A DNA stretch of 64,000 nucleotides, taken from the NCBI GenBank assembly GCA_041390865.1, contig JAWKPC010000001.1, positions 248,001-312,000 of the forward strand, read 5' to 3'. The notes beneath the pieces were generated by a model, which ran no database searches, was not told the DNA's origin, and saw only the letters and a program-made list of their open reading frames with translations. Source of the stretch: JAUIIK01 sp041390865 (lineage in GTDB: Bacteria; Chloroflexota; Chloroflexia; Thermomicrobiales; CFX8). Below, piece after piece: positions 27,552 to 35,859 of the stretch; positions within the stretch are counted from its first letter, which is position 1; every line of letters begins with the position of its first letter. A program made the position numbers and the translations under genes.

Positions 27552-28289
27552 CTAATCGCGGGCCGCATTCACGATCTCCCGCAGGCGCGCGTGATGCGAT
27601 CCCTCCCAGTAGATCCGTTCGCATCCCTCGCAAATCCAGAACTCGTCGAAATACCGGGATGTGAGCGGCTCGAGACGGCTCTCGATCTCGGGTTTAGCTA
27701 CCGGACGCAGCTGGCGGTTACAGGCGGGGCAACGGCTGAAGGGAAGCATCTGGCCGGTCAACCGCAGGCGCTGGATGATCTCGGTGACCTGCGCCCGGGG
27801 ATTCGTCTCCCGAACGTAGTATCCCAGGCTCAGGGCACGGCGCATGAGCAACTGCCGGTCACGGGTCAGCAGGATGCGGTCGTCGTCGACCGATATCTGG
27901 ACGAGTTCATCGTCGTCAAGTGAATTGGCGTAGCGAGCATCGAATCCCAGAATCCGCAGATATCGCGCCAGCTTTCCGAGGTGAACGTCGAGGATGAACT
28001 GCGGCGGGTTCGGCAATGGAGGCAGGAGCCCTCCGCCCGACATAAACGGCAGTTCGGTGAACCGGGGGTAAGCGGCAATCCGGCAAGGTTCGTCGACCAA
28101 CCTGTCGAATTCGGCCGGCTGCTCGTCGAGGAGCAGTGCGTCGATTTCGGTGTGGGGTATGCCGGCGGACTCGATCAGATCCTTGATCGAGGTTGGCCTG
28201 CGGATCTCGCGCTCGAACGACGCTTGCCGCCGGCTGACTGGCAGGAAATCGTTGAGATCGCCGTACACCCGTATCGTGACGATGAACAT
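27552..28289 (-). CDS. Mut7-C RNase-domain protein with N-terminal ubiquitin-like fold
   Basis: 245 residues. The first 80 (FIVTIRVYGDLNDFLPVSRRQ...IPHTEIDALLLD) match the Mut7-C ubiquitin-like domain. Residues 92-235 match the Mut7-C RNase domain: FILDVHLGKLARYLRILGFDARYANSLDDDELVQI, ILLTRDRQLLMRR, then a zinc ribbon RCPACNRQLRP...WICEGCERIYWEGSH. The PIN-like acidic residues and the four Cys are intact. Predicted RNase; bacterial function is poorly known. Starts 14 bases after the accA stop, so it is probably the third gene of accD-accA. Confidence 0.88.
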   Translation of the reverse strand: MFIVTIRVYGDLNDFLPVSRRQASFEREIRRPTSIKDLIESAGIPHTEIDALLLDEQPAEFDRLVDEPCRIAAYPRFTELPFMSGGGLLPPLPNPPQFILDVHLGKLARYLRILGFDARYANSLDDDELVQISVDDDRILLTRDRQLLMRRALSLGYYVRETNPRAQVTEIIQRLRLTGQMLPFSRCPACNRQLRPVAKPEIESRLEPLTSRYFDEFWICEGCERIYWEGSHHARLREIVNAARD

Positions 28290-28302
28290 CGTGGAGCCCG
28301 AG

Positions 28303-29145
28303 CTAATAGTGGCCGTTCGTCGGAGATTCGAGCCAGGAGCCGATCTGCATGAAGCGGTCGTGGCGTGCGTCGATGAGTCCCGTTTCGCCCTGCGAACTGA
28401 CTGTCTGGATCAATTCGTTCAACTCATGTTGGAGTGCGGCAGCGGTGTTGCCAAAGACCGTCGCGCTGTCTTCGTGGGCGGGCTTCTCCTCGGGGATGAT
28501 CCGGTCGATCAATCCCAGTTCCTCGAGATCCGGAGCGGAAATGCGCATCGCTTCGGCAGCCGCCGGCGCCTTGCCGGCATCCTTCCAGAGGATCGAAGCG
28601 GACGCCTCCGGGCTGGCGACCGAGTAGATCGCGTTTTCGAGCATGAGAATCCGGTCGGCGACGCCGATCGCCAGGGCTCCTCCGCTGCCGCCTTCGCCGA
28701 TCACGATCGAGACGACCGGGGCAGGATACGTGGTCAGGGTCTGAATGCACTCGGCGATGACGAATGCCTGGCCGTGCTCTTCCGAGCGTGGACCGGGATC
28801 GGCGCCCGGAGTGTCGACGAAGGTGACGAGCGGTAGGCCGAAACGCGCCCCGAGCCGCATCAGGCGCATTGCCTTGCGGTATCCCTCGGGCCGGGCCATG
28901 CCGAAATTGCGGTCCAGGTTCTCGCGCGTGTCGCGCCCCTTCTGATTGCCGAGGATCATGACGCTCTTTTCGCCGAAGCGAGCCGGACCGCCGACGAGCG
29001 CCCGGTCATCCCGGTACTGGCGATCACCATGGAGCTCGGTGAAGTCTTCGAACAACGCGTTGATGAAGTCGAGCGCTCGGGGGCGTTGCGGGTGGCGCGC
29101 GAGCGTGACGCGATCCCATGTCGTGACCGGTGCGCCGCTACTCAT
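28303..29145 (-). CDS. accA: Acetyl-CoA carboxylase carboxyltransferase subunit alpha
   Basis: 280-residue carboxyltransferase alpha subunit, which transfers the carboxyl group from biotin to acetyl-CoA. Motifs: FTELHGDRQYRDDRALVGG, ILGNQKGRDT, NFGMARPEGYRKAMRLM, TFVDTPGADPG, and the oxyanion-hole element IGEGGSGGALAIGVADRILMLENAIYSVASPEASASILWKD. The start ATG 29145 overlaps accD by 8 bases. The protein is slightly shorter at the N-terminus than E. coli AccA. Pairs with AccD; biotin carboxylase and carrier genes are not in the window. Confidence 0.95.
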   Translation of the reverse strand: MSSGAPVTTWDRVTLARHPQRPRALDFINALFEDFTELHGDRQYRDDRALVGGPARFGEKSVMILGNQKGRDTRENLDRNFGMARPEGYRKAMRLMRLGARFGLPLVTFVDTPGADPGPRSEEHGQAFVIAECIQTLTTYPAPVVSIVIGEGGSGGALAIGVADRILMLENAIYSVASPEASASILWKDAGKAPAAAEAMRISAPDLEELGLIDRIIPEEKPAHEDSATVFGNTAAALQHELNELIQTVSSQGETGLIDARHDRFMQIGSWLESPTNGHY

Positions 29146-30058
29146 GGCTCGTGGTCCCGCTGGCAGCAGTTGCCGCACCGGCAACTGCCGGGGAAGCGTT
29201 CTCGCGGCCAAAGAGACGCATGAGCGTCTCCAGGGTCGTGCGATGTTCGGCGCGTGGGACGACCCGGTCGATCAGGCCGTGGTCCAGAAGAAACTCCGCA
29301 GTCTGAAATCCGTCGGGTAGCTTCTGGCGCGTGACCTGTTCGATGACTCTCGGGCCCGCGAACCCGATCCTCGCGCCTGGCTCGGCGATGACGATATCGG
29401 CCGTCGCGGCGTAGCTTGCGGTCACCCCACCGTAGCAGGGGTCGACCAGGAGCGAAAAATGAGGCAGGCGGTGCTTCCGGAGAAGGTCGAACGCGGCGGT
29501 TGTCTTCGCCATCTGCATCAGGGAGAACAGCCCCTCCTGCATCCTCGCGCCGCCGGAGCAGGACACAGTCAGCAAGGGGAGCCGCTGGGCGACTGCCCGC
29601 TGGCAAGCTCTGGCCAGCTTCTCGCCGTAGGCGGAGCCCATGCTGGCTCCCATGAACGAGAAGTCGGTGACGGCGATGACCACTGGCGCTCCGTTGATCT
29701 CGATCTTGCCCGTGACCAGCGCCTCGTTGATGTCCGAGCGCTCGGCGATCGCCTTCGCCCGTTGTCCGTAGCGCTCGTCGCCGATTTTGAAATCGAGCGG
29801 GTCGCCGGTCGAGAGCCGCTCGTCCCAGGGCTCGAAGCTGTCGGGATCGGCGAGCAGCCCAATGCGCTCGGCGGCGGACAGCCGGAAATGGTGACCGCAG
29901 CGCGGGCAGACGTGCAGTGAGCGTTCGAGCTCGCGGGCATAGATAAGGTCGCCGCAACCGGAGCACTTGCGCCACATGTCGTCGGGCACGCTCGACTGAC
30001 GGTCGTCCGAACGGCCTGGTCTGAATTTTGGTTGTCGACGGAAAATCAACTCTCGCAT
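29138..30058 (-). CDS. accD: Acetyl-CoA carboxylase carboxyltransferase subunit beta
   Basis: 306-residue beta subunit from ATG 30058. The N-terminal zinc ribbon is WRKCSGCGDLIYARELERSLHVCPRCGHHFRL (CxxC...CxxC), followed by SAAERIGLLADPDSFEPWDERL, INGAPVVIAVTDFSFMGASMGSAYGEK, and the catalytic glycine-rich LTVSCSGGARMQEGLFSLMQMAKT. Divergent from hyuA across about 150 bases that must hold both promoters. Overlaps accA. Confidence 0.95.
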   Translation of the reverse strand: MRELIFRRQPKFRPGRSDDRQSSVPDDMWRKCSGCGDLIYARELERSLHVCPRCGHHFRLSAAERIGLLADPDSFEPWDERLSTGDPLDFKIGDERYGQRAKAIAERSDINEALVTGKIEINGAPVVIAVTDFSFMGASMGSAYGEKLARACQRAVAQRLPLLTVSCSGGARMQEGLFSLMQMAKTTAAFDLLRKHRLPHFSLLVDPCYGGVTASYAATADIVIAEPGARIGFAGPRVIEQVTRQKLPDGFQTAEFLLDHGLIDRVVPRAEHRTTLETLMRLFGRENASPAVAGAATAASGTTSHE

Positions 30059-30209
30059 GAGTGTTTCGCCGGGCTCCCTCACCACAACCCGCGCAGTAGC
30101 CGCAGAGTATAGCATACCGTGCCGTACGGACGTAGTTGCGTGACCGCCGCGTGGCTCCTATACTGCGGCGCGGCGCGGGTTCGAAGGACAATCGCTTGGA
30201 GCGACGTTG

Positions 30210-32321
30210 ATGGCTGTTGAGCAGGGCGAGGTCAGGGTCGGTGTTGATATCGGCGGGACGTTTACCGATCTCCTCGTATTCGACATCAGCACCGGACGAT
30301 TTCAGGTCGGCAAGACGCTGACGACGCCGGATGACCCGAGCCGGGCCGTGACCGAAGGGCTCCAGTCGACGCTTGCCGATGCCGGTTTGACCCCTGGAGC
30401 GGTGCGTCAGATCGTCCACGGCACCACCCTCGTCACGAACGCGATCATCGAGCGCAAGGGCGCGAAGACGGCGCTGCTCACCACCAGAGGTTTTCGGGAC
30501 GCCGTCGAGATCGGCCGCGAGCACCGGTACGACATGTACGACATTTTCCTGGAGCTTCCCGAGCCGCTCGTGCCGCGACGGCTTCGACTCGAGCTCGACG
30601 AGCGGGTGCTCGCGGATGGAGAAGTCCTGACGCCGCTCGACACGAAAGAGGTCGAAGGTCTTGCCCGCCACCTGACCGGGCAGGGAATCGAAGCGGTGGC
30701 CGTCGCATTGATGCACAGTTACCGGAACCCAGCCCACGAGCGCCAGGTCGAAGCGGTGCTCAACGAGTTCGCGCCGGACCTGATCGTCTCGACCTCTTCC
30801 GATGTCGTTCCGGAGATCCGGGAATACGAGCGGACGTCGACGACGATTGCGAACGTCTACGTCCGTCCGGTCGTCACCCGCTACCTCGGACGCCTGGAAG
30901 AGTCGCTCTCCGAGCTGGGTTTCGAGGGCAGCCTGTTCATCATGCTGTCGTCGGGTGGAATCTGCACCGTCGAAACGGCACGCAAGTACCCGATCCGGTT
31001 GATCGAGTCCGGCCCGGCTGCCGGCGCAATCGCGGCCGCCGAGTATGGACGCCGGATCGGCCTGAAGAACGTCCTCTCCTTTGACATGGGCGGGACGACC
31101 GCGAAGTCGTGCATCATCGACAATGGCGAGCCGATGACGACGTCGGACTTCGAGGTTAGCCGCGTCTACCGCTTCAAGAAGGGCTCCGGTCTGCCGGTCA
31201 AGGTGCCGGTTATCGAGATGATCGAGATTGGCGCCGGCGGAGGTTCGATCGCCTGGATCGATTCGCTCGGTCTCTTGAAGGTCGGGCCGGAGTCGGCCGG
31301 CGCTCAGCCGGGGCCGGTCTGTTACGGCCAGGGTGGAACGCTGCCGACCGTGACGGACGCCGATCTCGTGCTCGGTTATCTGGATCCCGAGTATTTCCTC
31401 GGCGGGGCGATGAAGCTCGATGTTCAGGGGGCGAAAGAGGCGATCGTTCGAGAGATCGCCGAACCGCTGGGTCTGGACCTGCTCTCGGCCGCCTGGGGCA
31501 TTCATCAGGTGGTCAACGAGAATATGGCCGGCTCGGCCCGCATCCACGCGATCGAGCAGGGCAAGGACCCGCGCTCCTATCCGGTCTTCGGCTTCGGCGG
31601 CGCCGGGCCGGTGCATGCGTTCAATGTCGCCCGTATCCTGCGATCTCCCCAGCTCGTCGTGCCGATGGGAGCCGGGGTCACCTCGACCGTCGGCTTCCTG
31701 ACCGCGCCGCTCTCGTTCGACTTCGTACGAACCTATTATGGGCGTCTCGATCTACTGGACTGGCAGCACGTGAATGGCCTGTTTGGCGAGATGGAGGCCG
31801 AGGGGCGGCAGATTCTGACCTCGGCCGGGATGCCCGAAGACCAGATCCGGGTCCACCGGACGGCCGAGATGCGCTACGTCGGACAGGGCCATGAGATTGT
31901 CGTCGAGGTCCCGGACGGGGAGCTCTCGGAGGACAGCGTGCCGGACCTTGTCCAGCGCTTCGAGTCCGAGTACCAGCGGCTCTACGAGCGAGGGGCCGGA
32001 GATAACCCGGTCGAGACGCTCTCCTGGCGAGTGGTCGTCAGCGGTCCTCGTCCGGATCTGCCGCTTGACCGGATGAGCGGCGAGGGCGACTACGTCGATC
32101 TGGTGCCGGATGCCCAGAAGGGGGAACGCCGGGCCTATCTACCGGACGACGGCAAGCTGGTGGCCGTGCCGGTGTTCGATCGCTACCGGCTTGGCCCGGG
32201 AGCGCGGATGGCAGGGCCGGCGATCATCGAGGAACGGGAGTCGACGGTCGTGGTTGGCCGTGGAGCGCGGATCAAGGTTGACGATTACCTCAACCTCGTG
32301 ATCGAGATGCCGTCGACGTAG
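30210..32321 (+). CDS. hyuA: Hydantoinase/oxoprolinase family protein, subunit A
   Basis: 703-residue ATP-dependent cyclic-amide hydrolase subunit A. Actin-like ATPase features: VGVDIGGTFTDLLVFD at the N-terminus, QIVHGTTLVTNAIIERKGAKTALLTTRGFRD, LIESGPAAGAIAAAEYGRRIG, FDMGGTTAKSCIID, and FGFGGAGPVHAFNVAR. Members act on hydantoins, 5-oxoproline, N-methylhydantoin or, as acetone carboxylase relatives, ketones. Start ATG 30210 with GGAG 8 bases upstream. Its partner hyuB is not contiguous: 1.8 kb with two VOC genes intervenes. Confidence 0.93.
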   Translation: MAVEQGEVRVGVDIGGTFTDLLVFDISTGRFQVGKTLTTPDDPSRAVTEGLQSTLADAGLTPGAVRQIVHGTTLVTNAIIERKGAKTALLTTRGFRDAVEIGREHRYDMYDIFLELPEPLVPRRLRLELDERVLADGEVLTPLDTKEVEGLARHLTGQGIEAVAVALMHSYRNPAHERQVEAVLNEFAPDLIVSTSSDVVPEIREYERTSTTIANVYVRPVVTRYLGRLEESLSELGFEGSLFIMLSSGGICTVETARKYPIRLIESGPAAGAIAAAEYGRRIGLKNVLSFDMGGTTAKSCIIDNGEPMTTSDFEVSRVYRFKKGSGLPVKVPVIEMIEIGAGGGSIAWIDSLGLLKVGPESAGAQPGPVCYGQGGTLPTVTDADLVLGYLDPEYFLGGAMKLDVQGAKEAIVREIAEPLGLDLLSAAWGIHQVVNENMAGSARIHAIEQGKDPRSYPVFGFGGAGPVHAFNVARILRSPQLVVPMGAGVTSTVGFLTAPLSFDFVRTYYGRLDLLDWQHVNGLFGEMEAEGRQILTSAGMPEDQIRVHRTAEMRYVGQGHEIVVEVPDGELSEDSVPDLVQRFESEYQRLYERGAGDNPVETLSWRVVVSGPRPDLPLDRMSGEGDYVDLVPDAQKGERRAYLPDDGKLVAVPVFDRYRLGPGARMAGPAIIEERESTVVVGRGARIKVDDYLNLVIEMPST

Positions 32322-32392
32322 CCTGCCGGACTTTCCGTCAGTCGGGCTGAAAACCTCTTTCTGTAATCATGTAATTTCGCTTGCAAACTCTA

Positions 32393-32437
32393 TTGACATC
32401 CGGTCAATCCGGCCATACAATGCGAACATATGGTCGG
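32393..32437 (+). promoter_or_regulatory. Sigma-70 promoter overlapped by LexA-like GAAC-N4-GGTC box
   Basis: TTGACA (32393-32398), exactly 17 bases, then TACAAT (32416-32421). CGAACATATGGTCG lies at 32423-32436 over the start region; it differs from the Gram-positive LexA core GAAC-RNRY-GTTY by one base (GGTC). The 245 bases from here to the VOC gene at 32682 hold no convincing gene and would be a long leader. The interval 32322-32392 after hyuA shows nothing else. Confidence 0.6.
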
Positions 32438-32681
32438 ATTGTACGTTCACTGTCGAGCGTTCTGCGCTCCAATTCCGGCCAGCCGGTGCGCACCGTCTAT
32501 AGATAGCGGGGCCCGGAACGGAAGGTTGGGCTGGACCGAAGCGGGGATGATCTCCGAAGCCGGTCGTTGGAAGGCCCGGGTTCAGCTGGAGGTTCGGGAA
32601 GCACACCGAATCGACGGCGTGAATCTACGAGACAGGAATCTTGAACTGGCCGGGACACCGGCCCGGGATGGAACTGCGCTG

Positions 32682-33081
32682 ATGGCACGAATGATCCCGA
32701 TCATCCATGTCGACGATATCGATGCCGCGCTCGAGTTCCACGTGAATGTCCTCGGGTGCGAGATCGACTTCGTCTGGACGTGACGATGAGGGTAGCGCGT
32801 TCCATGCGGGTGCGACCTTCCACGGCGCGCCGCTCATGATCGGCGCACGAAAGAATCTCGATGAGGAGGAACGGGACCGCCCTCCGGGCGGCCTGAACGT
32901 CCAGTTCGATCTCAACGGGGAGATCGAGGCCTTTTACGAGGGTGTGACCGGATACGGGGTCGACATCACGCGGCCGATCGCCGACCGCTACTGGAGACAG
33001 CGCAGCTTCCAGATCCATCACCCGTTCGGTTATCACCTCAGCTTTGCAACTGATCTTGACCAGGATGCGGCGAAATCATAG
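32682..33081 (+). pseudogene. VOC family (glyoxalase/bleomycin-resistance fold) protein with one frameshift
   Basis: The N-terminal frame reads MARMIPIIHVDDIDAALEF and then HVNVLGCEIDFVWT before a stop. The next frame continues DDEGSAFHAGATFHGAPLMIGARKN and GYHLSFATDLDQD. Removing one T near 32777 joins them into a normal 130-residue VOC protein with paired beta-alpha-beta-beta-beta modules. This may be a sequence error rather than a dead gene. The next gene is a related intact VOC protein. Ligand unknown; the family includes antibiotic-binding and metal-dependent lyase members. Confidence 0.7.
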
Positions 33082-33106
33082 GCGCCGTGTCTGAATGGAG
33101 GAGCTA

Positions 33107-33529
33107 ATGCAGACAATCATGCCGATTATCGCCACGAACGATCTCGATGGCGTCCGGGACTACTACGCCGAGAAACTCGGCTTCGGCGAGGCATTCGCGA
33201 TGCGCGGGCCAGACGGGGAGCTCAATACCGTTTCGTTCGGTACTCCGAACGGCGCTCCGTTGATGTTCGGGACGCCGATGGGCGGCGGCGCGCTCAACCC
33301 GGACGGTCTGATGCTCTTCGTATCGGTCGACAATGTCGATGGATACCACGACGAGCTGGCCGGCCGTGACGTCGACATCGCCGAAGGGCTGACCGACCAG
33401 TTCTGGGGCGACCGCACCTTTGTGGTTCGCGATCCCTGGGGACTGCACCTGATGTTCGGCCAGACGGTCGGCGAGATGAGCGGCCCGCCGGAAGGCTTCG
33501 AGATCGAGATGGCCCAGCCGGTCGGCTAG
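33107..33529 (+). CDS. VOC family protein
   Basis: 140-residue intact VOC protein: MQTIMPIIATNDLDGVRDYYAEKLGF, then APLMFGTPMGGG, then VDNVDGYHDELAGRDVDIAEGLTDQFWGDRTFVVRDPWGLHLMFGQ. This resembles PhnB-like or bleomycin-resistance-like single-domain VOC proteins that dimerise. Start ATG 33107 has TGGAGGAG at ideal spacing; an upstream ATG at 33095 lies within that ribosome binding site. Its 26-bp gap from the previous VOC gene suggests an operon from the 32393 promoter. Confidence 0.88.
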   Translation: MQTIMPIIATNDLDGVRDYYAEKLGFGEAFAMRGPDGELNTVSFGTPNGAPLMFGTPMGGGALNPDGLMLFVSVDNVDGYHDELAGRDVDIAEGLTDQFWGDRTFVVRDPWGLHLMFGQTVGEMSGPPEGFEIEMAQPVG

Positions 33530-33534
33530 AGGTA

Positions 33535-33578
33535 TTGACAGGCGGCTGGGGCGCACGTACAATAGAACATACGTTCTA
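33535..33578 (+). promoter_or_regulatory. Consensus sigma-70 promoter with perfect LexA-like palindrome
   Basis: TTGACA (33535-33540), 17-base spacer, TACAAT (33558-33563), overlapped by TAGAAC-ATAC-GTTCTA (33563-33578), a perfect 6-4-6 palindrome. Its core GAAC-ATAC-GTTC fits the Gram-positive SOS box GAAC-RNRY-GTTY completely. The promoter begins 5 bases after the stop of the VOC gene. LexA control is inferred from the motif only. Confidence 0.7.
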
Positions 33579-33666
33579 CTACAGTGTGTCCCAGCACACC
33601 CGATCTACCCTCCCACAACCCCCTGCGTTCCGCCGCCGGCCCCCATCCGGCGGCGGTTCCTTTTTC
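33571..33666 (+). ncRNA. Candidate short (about 95 nt) untranslated RNA
   Basis: Between the strong promoter at 33535-33563 and the intrinsic terminator at 33630-33666 there is room for a transcript of about 95 bases and no start codon with a ribosome binding site. It would carry a 5' hairpin (GTGTG-TCCCAG-CACAC, 33584-33599), a C-rich single strand, and the terminator hairpin. No known RNA family was recognised. The alternative is that the hairpin ends the VOC operon and the promoter serves read-through. Confidence 0.4.
33630..33666 (+). terminator. Intrinsic terminator
   Basis: CCGCCGCCGG (33630-33639) pairs with 33647-33656 over a 7-base loop and is followed by TTCCTTTTTC. Confidence 0.75.
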
Positions 33667-33757
33667 ACCCAAAGATCCAGGGAGCATCATCTGGATCGCG
33701 CGTCGTCGATCGTTCGTCCCACAGTGTTTGCGGCCGGCAACGGTTCGGCAGGTTGAG

Positions 33758-34050
33758 TTAATGGCAGTCGGGATAGCAGGCGTGTGCGGCGGCGCGGGCG
33801 AGCTCTTCCACCGACTCGTTGATGCCGGCGGGATCGTCGGCGACAACGGCGTAGACGCGGCTGCCACCCATCACGCCCCAGGTCAGGTAGCTACGCCGTG
33901 CGGGATCTGCGTGGGCGTCGGTGGCCCGTTCGTGGCCGTGGGTGGCGGATCTCCGCAGGCGAACTCCTCGGGACGGTCCCGGTCGTCGATGACCACCAGC
34001 AGCGCGACCGGCAGATAGACCAGCCCGAAATCGAGGATCAATCGTCGCAT
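33758..34050 (-). pseudogene. Possible small frameshifted gene of unknown function
   Basis: From ATG 34050 one frame reads MRRLILDFGLVYLPVALLVV and IDDRDRPEEFACGDPP, then becomes Pro/Thr-rich and stops near 33888. Another frame continues to 33758 with RRSYLTWGVMGGSRVYAVVADD and GINESVEELARAAAHACYPDCH. Both halves look protein-like and may be one 97-residue protein with an indel near 33930, but no homologue is recognised. The rest of the gap (33667-33757 and 34051-34125) shows nothing beyond the hyuB ribosome-binding region. Confidence 0.3.
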
Positions 34051-34125
34051 GGCAAGTGGAACCGTTCAGAAGTCGTATGATGCTCTTGAATATATCGGCT
34101 GAGGACCTGAGATGAGGATGACCGC

Positions 34126-35859
34126 ATGACGACAATTGACCCGATTACCCTCGAAGTCATGTGGAATCGATTGATCGCCGTTGTCAACGAGCAGGCGACG
34201 GCGCTGATGCGGACCTCGTTCACGACGATCGTCCGCGAGTCCGGCGATCTGTCGGCCGGTGTCTTTGACACCCACGGAAACATGATCGCCCAGGCCGTCA
34301 CCGGGACGCCCGGTCACATCAACGCCATGGCGACCTGCATCCACTACTTCCTTGCCGTCTATCCCGCCGAGACGCTCGTTCCCGGCGACGTCCTGATCAC
34401 GAACGACCCGCAGAAGACCTCTGGCCACCTGCACGATTTCACGGTCATCACGCCGATCTTCCAGCGCGAAAAGCTTGTGGCGTTTTTCGGCAATACCTGC
34501 CATGTCCTCGACATCGGCGGACGCGGGCTGACGACCGACGCGCGGTCGGTCTATGAGGAGGGACTCTTCGTCCCGATCACCAAGCTCTACGATGCCGGCC
34601 AGGAAAACGCCGAGCTGATGAAGCTCATTGCCGCAAACGTCCGGACGCCCGAGCCGGTCCTGGGAGACATCTACGCCCAGGTCGCCGGCAACGAGGTCGG
34701 CGGCCGCCGGCTGCTCGAGTTCATGGATGAGTTCGACCTGGATTCGATCGATGAATTGGGCGAGGAAATCATCCGGCGCTCCGAGCGGGCCATGCGGGAA
34801 GCGATCGCGAAGCTTCCGGACGGCACGTATACCAACGTCGACTACTCGGATGGGTACGAGGAGCCCGTCCGGATGGAAGTCTCGATCGAGAAGCAGGGCG
34901 ACGAGCTGCGGGTCGATTGGGCGGGTTCCAGCCCGGAGAGCAAGTACGGGATCAACGTCGTCCTGAACTACACCCACGCCTACACGACCTACGCGCTGAA
35001 ATGCGCGCTCGCTCCCGAGGTCCCGAACAACGAGGGGTCGTTCCGCCCGGTGCACGTCTCGGCTCCGGAGGGCTGCATTCTCAACGCCCAGCACCCGGCG
35101 CCGGTCGGCTCTCGCTCGATCATCGGCCACTTCCTGCCCGGCGTCATCTTCGGCGCGCTTGCCGAGGCGCTGCCGGATCGGGTCATGGCGGACGGCGCGG
35201 CCAATATCTGGATCAACCAGTTCACCGGCGAGATCGACGACTCCAACCGCGCCTACACGTCCGGCTCCGGCACGACCCGGACCTGGACCTACGTCTGGTT
35301 CTCGGCCGGCGGGACGGGCGCGCGGCCTACGAAGGACGGCATCGGCGCGACAGCCTTCCCGAGCGGAATTTCGGGCGTTCCGGCCGAGGTCATCGAGCAG
35401 CTTTCCCCGATCGTCATGCACCGTCGGGAGTTCCGGCAAGACTCGGGCGGCGCGGGCAAGTACCGCGGCGGCGTCGGCCAGACGATGGAAGTCTCGGTGC
35501 GAGGTGATCGGCCCTATACGCTGGCACCGCTGTTCGACCGGACGCGTTACGCCGCTTCCGGCTACGCCGGCGGGAAGCCGGGTGCCTACGGCCGGATCAC
35601 GACGTCGACCGGCGAGGAGTTGCAGTCCAAGGGTGAACGAGAATTCTCTCCCGGGATGCGAGTCATTCTCGATCTGCCGGGCGGCGGAGGCTATTTCGAC
35701 CCGCTCGAACGAGACCCTGCGGCGGTTGCGTCCGACGCCGCCGATGGGCTGATCTCGATCGAAGCCGCGCGTCGCGACTACGGCGTGGTTCTCGACGCGA
35801 ACTTCGAGGTTGACGAGGAAGGCACCCTGGCCGAGCGCTCGGGGCGCTCGACGATCTGA
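34126..35859 (+). CDS. hyuB: Hydantoinase B/oxoprolinase family protein
   Basis: 577-residue subunit B, partner of HyuA. Family landmarks: DPITLEVMWNRLIAVVNEQATALMRTSFTTIVRESGDLSAGVFD at the N-terminus, GHINAMATCIHYFL, PGDVLITNDPQKTSGHLHDFTVITPIF, NTCHVLDIGGRG, and the C-terminal RDSGGAGKYRGGVGQTMEVSVRGDRPYTLAPLFDRTR with FSPGMRVILDLPGGGGYFDPLERDP. Start ATG 34126. Probably catalytic together with HyuA. Lies directly upstream of the solute-binding protein array, so the imported solute may be its substrate or a precursor; this is inference. Confidence 0.94.
   Translation: MTTIDPITLEVMWNRLIAVVNEQATALMRTSFTTIVRESGDLSAGVFDTHGNMIAQAVTGTPGHINAMATCIHYFLAVYPAETLVPGDVLITNDPQKTSGHLHDFTVITPIFQREKLVAFFGNTCHVLDIGGRGLTTDARSVYEEGLFVPITKLYDAGQENAELMKLIAANVRTPEPVLGDIYAQVAGNEVGGRRLLEFMDEFDLDSIDELGEEIIRRSERAMREAIAKLPDGTYTNVDYSDGYEEPVRMEVSIEKQGDELRVDWAGSSPESKYGINVVLNYTHAYTTYALKCALAPEVPNNEGSFRPVHVSAPEGCILNAQHPAPVGSRSIIGHFLPGVIFGALAEALPDRVMADGAANIWINQFTGEIDDSNRAYTSGSGTTRTWTYVWFSAGGTGARPTKDGIGATAFPSGISGVPAEVIEQLSPIVMHRREFRQDSGGAGKYRGGVGQTMEVSVRGDRPYTLAPLFDRTRYAASGYAGGKPGAYGRITTSTGEELQSKGEREFSPGMRVILDLPGGGGYFDPLERDPAAVASDAADGLISIEAARRDYGVVLDANFEVDEEGTLAERSGRSTI

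Noticed and set aside
29142..31616. 824-codon minus-strand open frame across accD and hyuA
   Set aside because: Arg- and His-rich shadow of high-GC coding DNA; accD and hyuA in other frames carry all family motifs.
32661..32684. T-box-like GGGATGGAACTGCG before the first VOC gene
   Set aside because: Has an inserted base relative to the T-box core, no stem I or terminator nearby; probably chance.
34066..35439. 457-codon minus-strand open frame antisense to hyuB
   Set aside because: Composition typical of an antisense shadow; hyuB motifs are complete on the plus strand.
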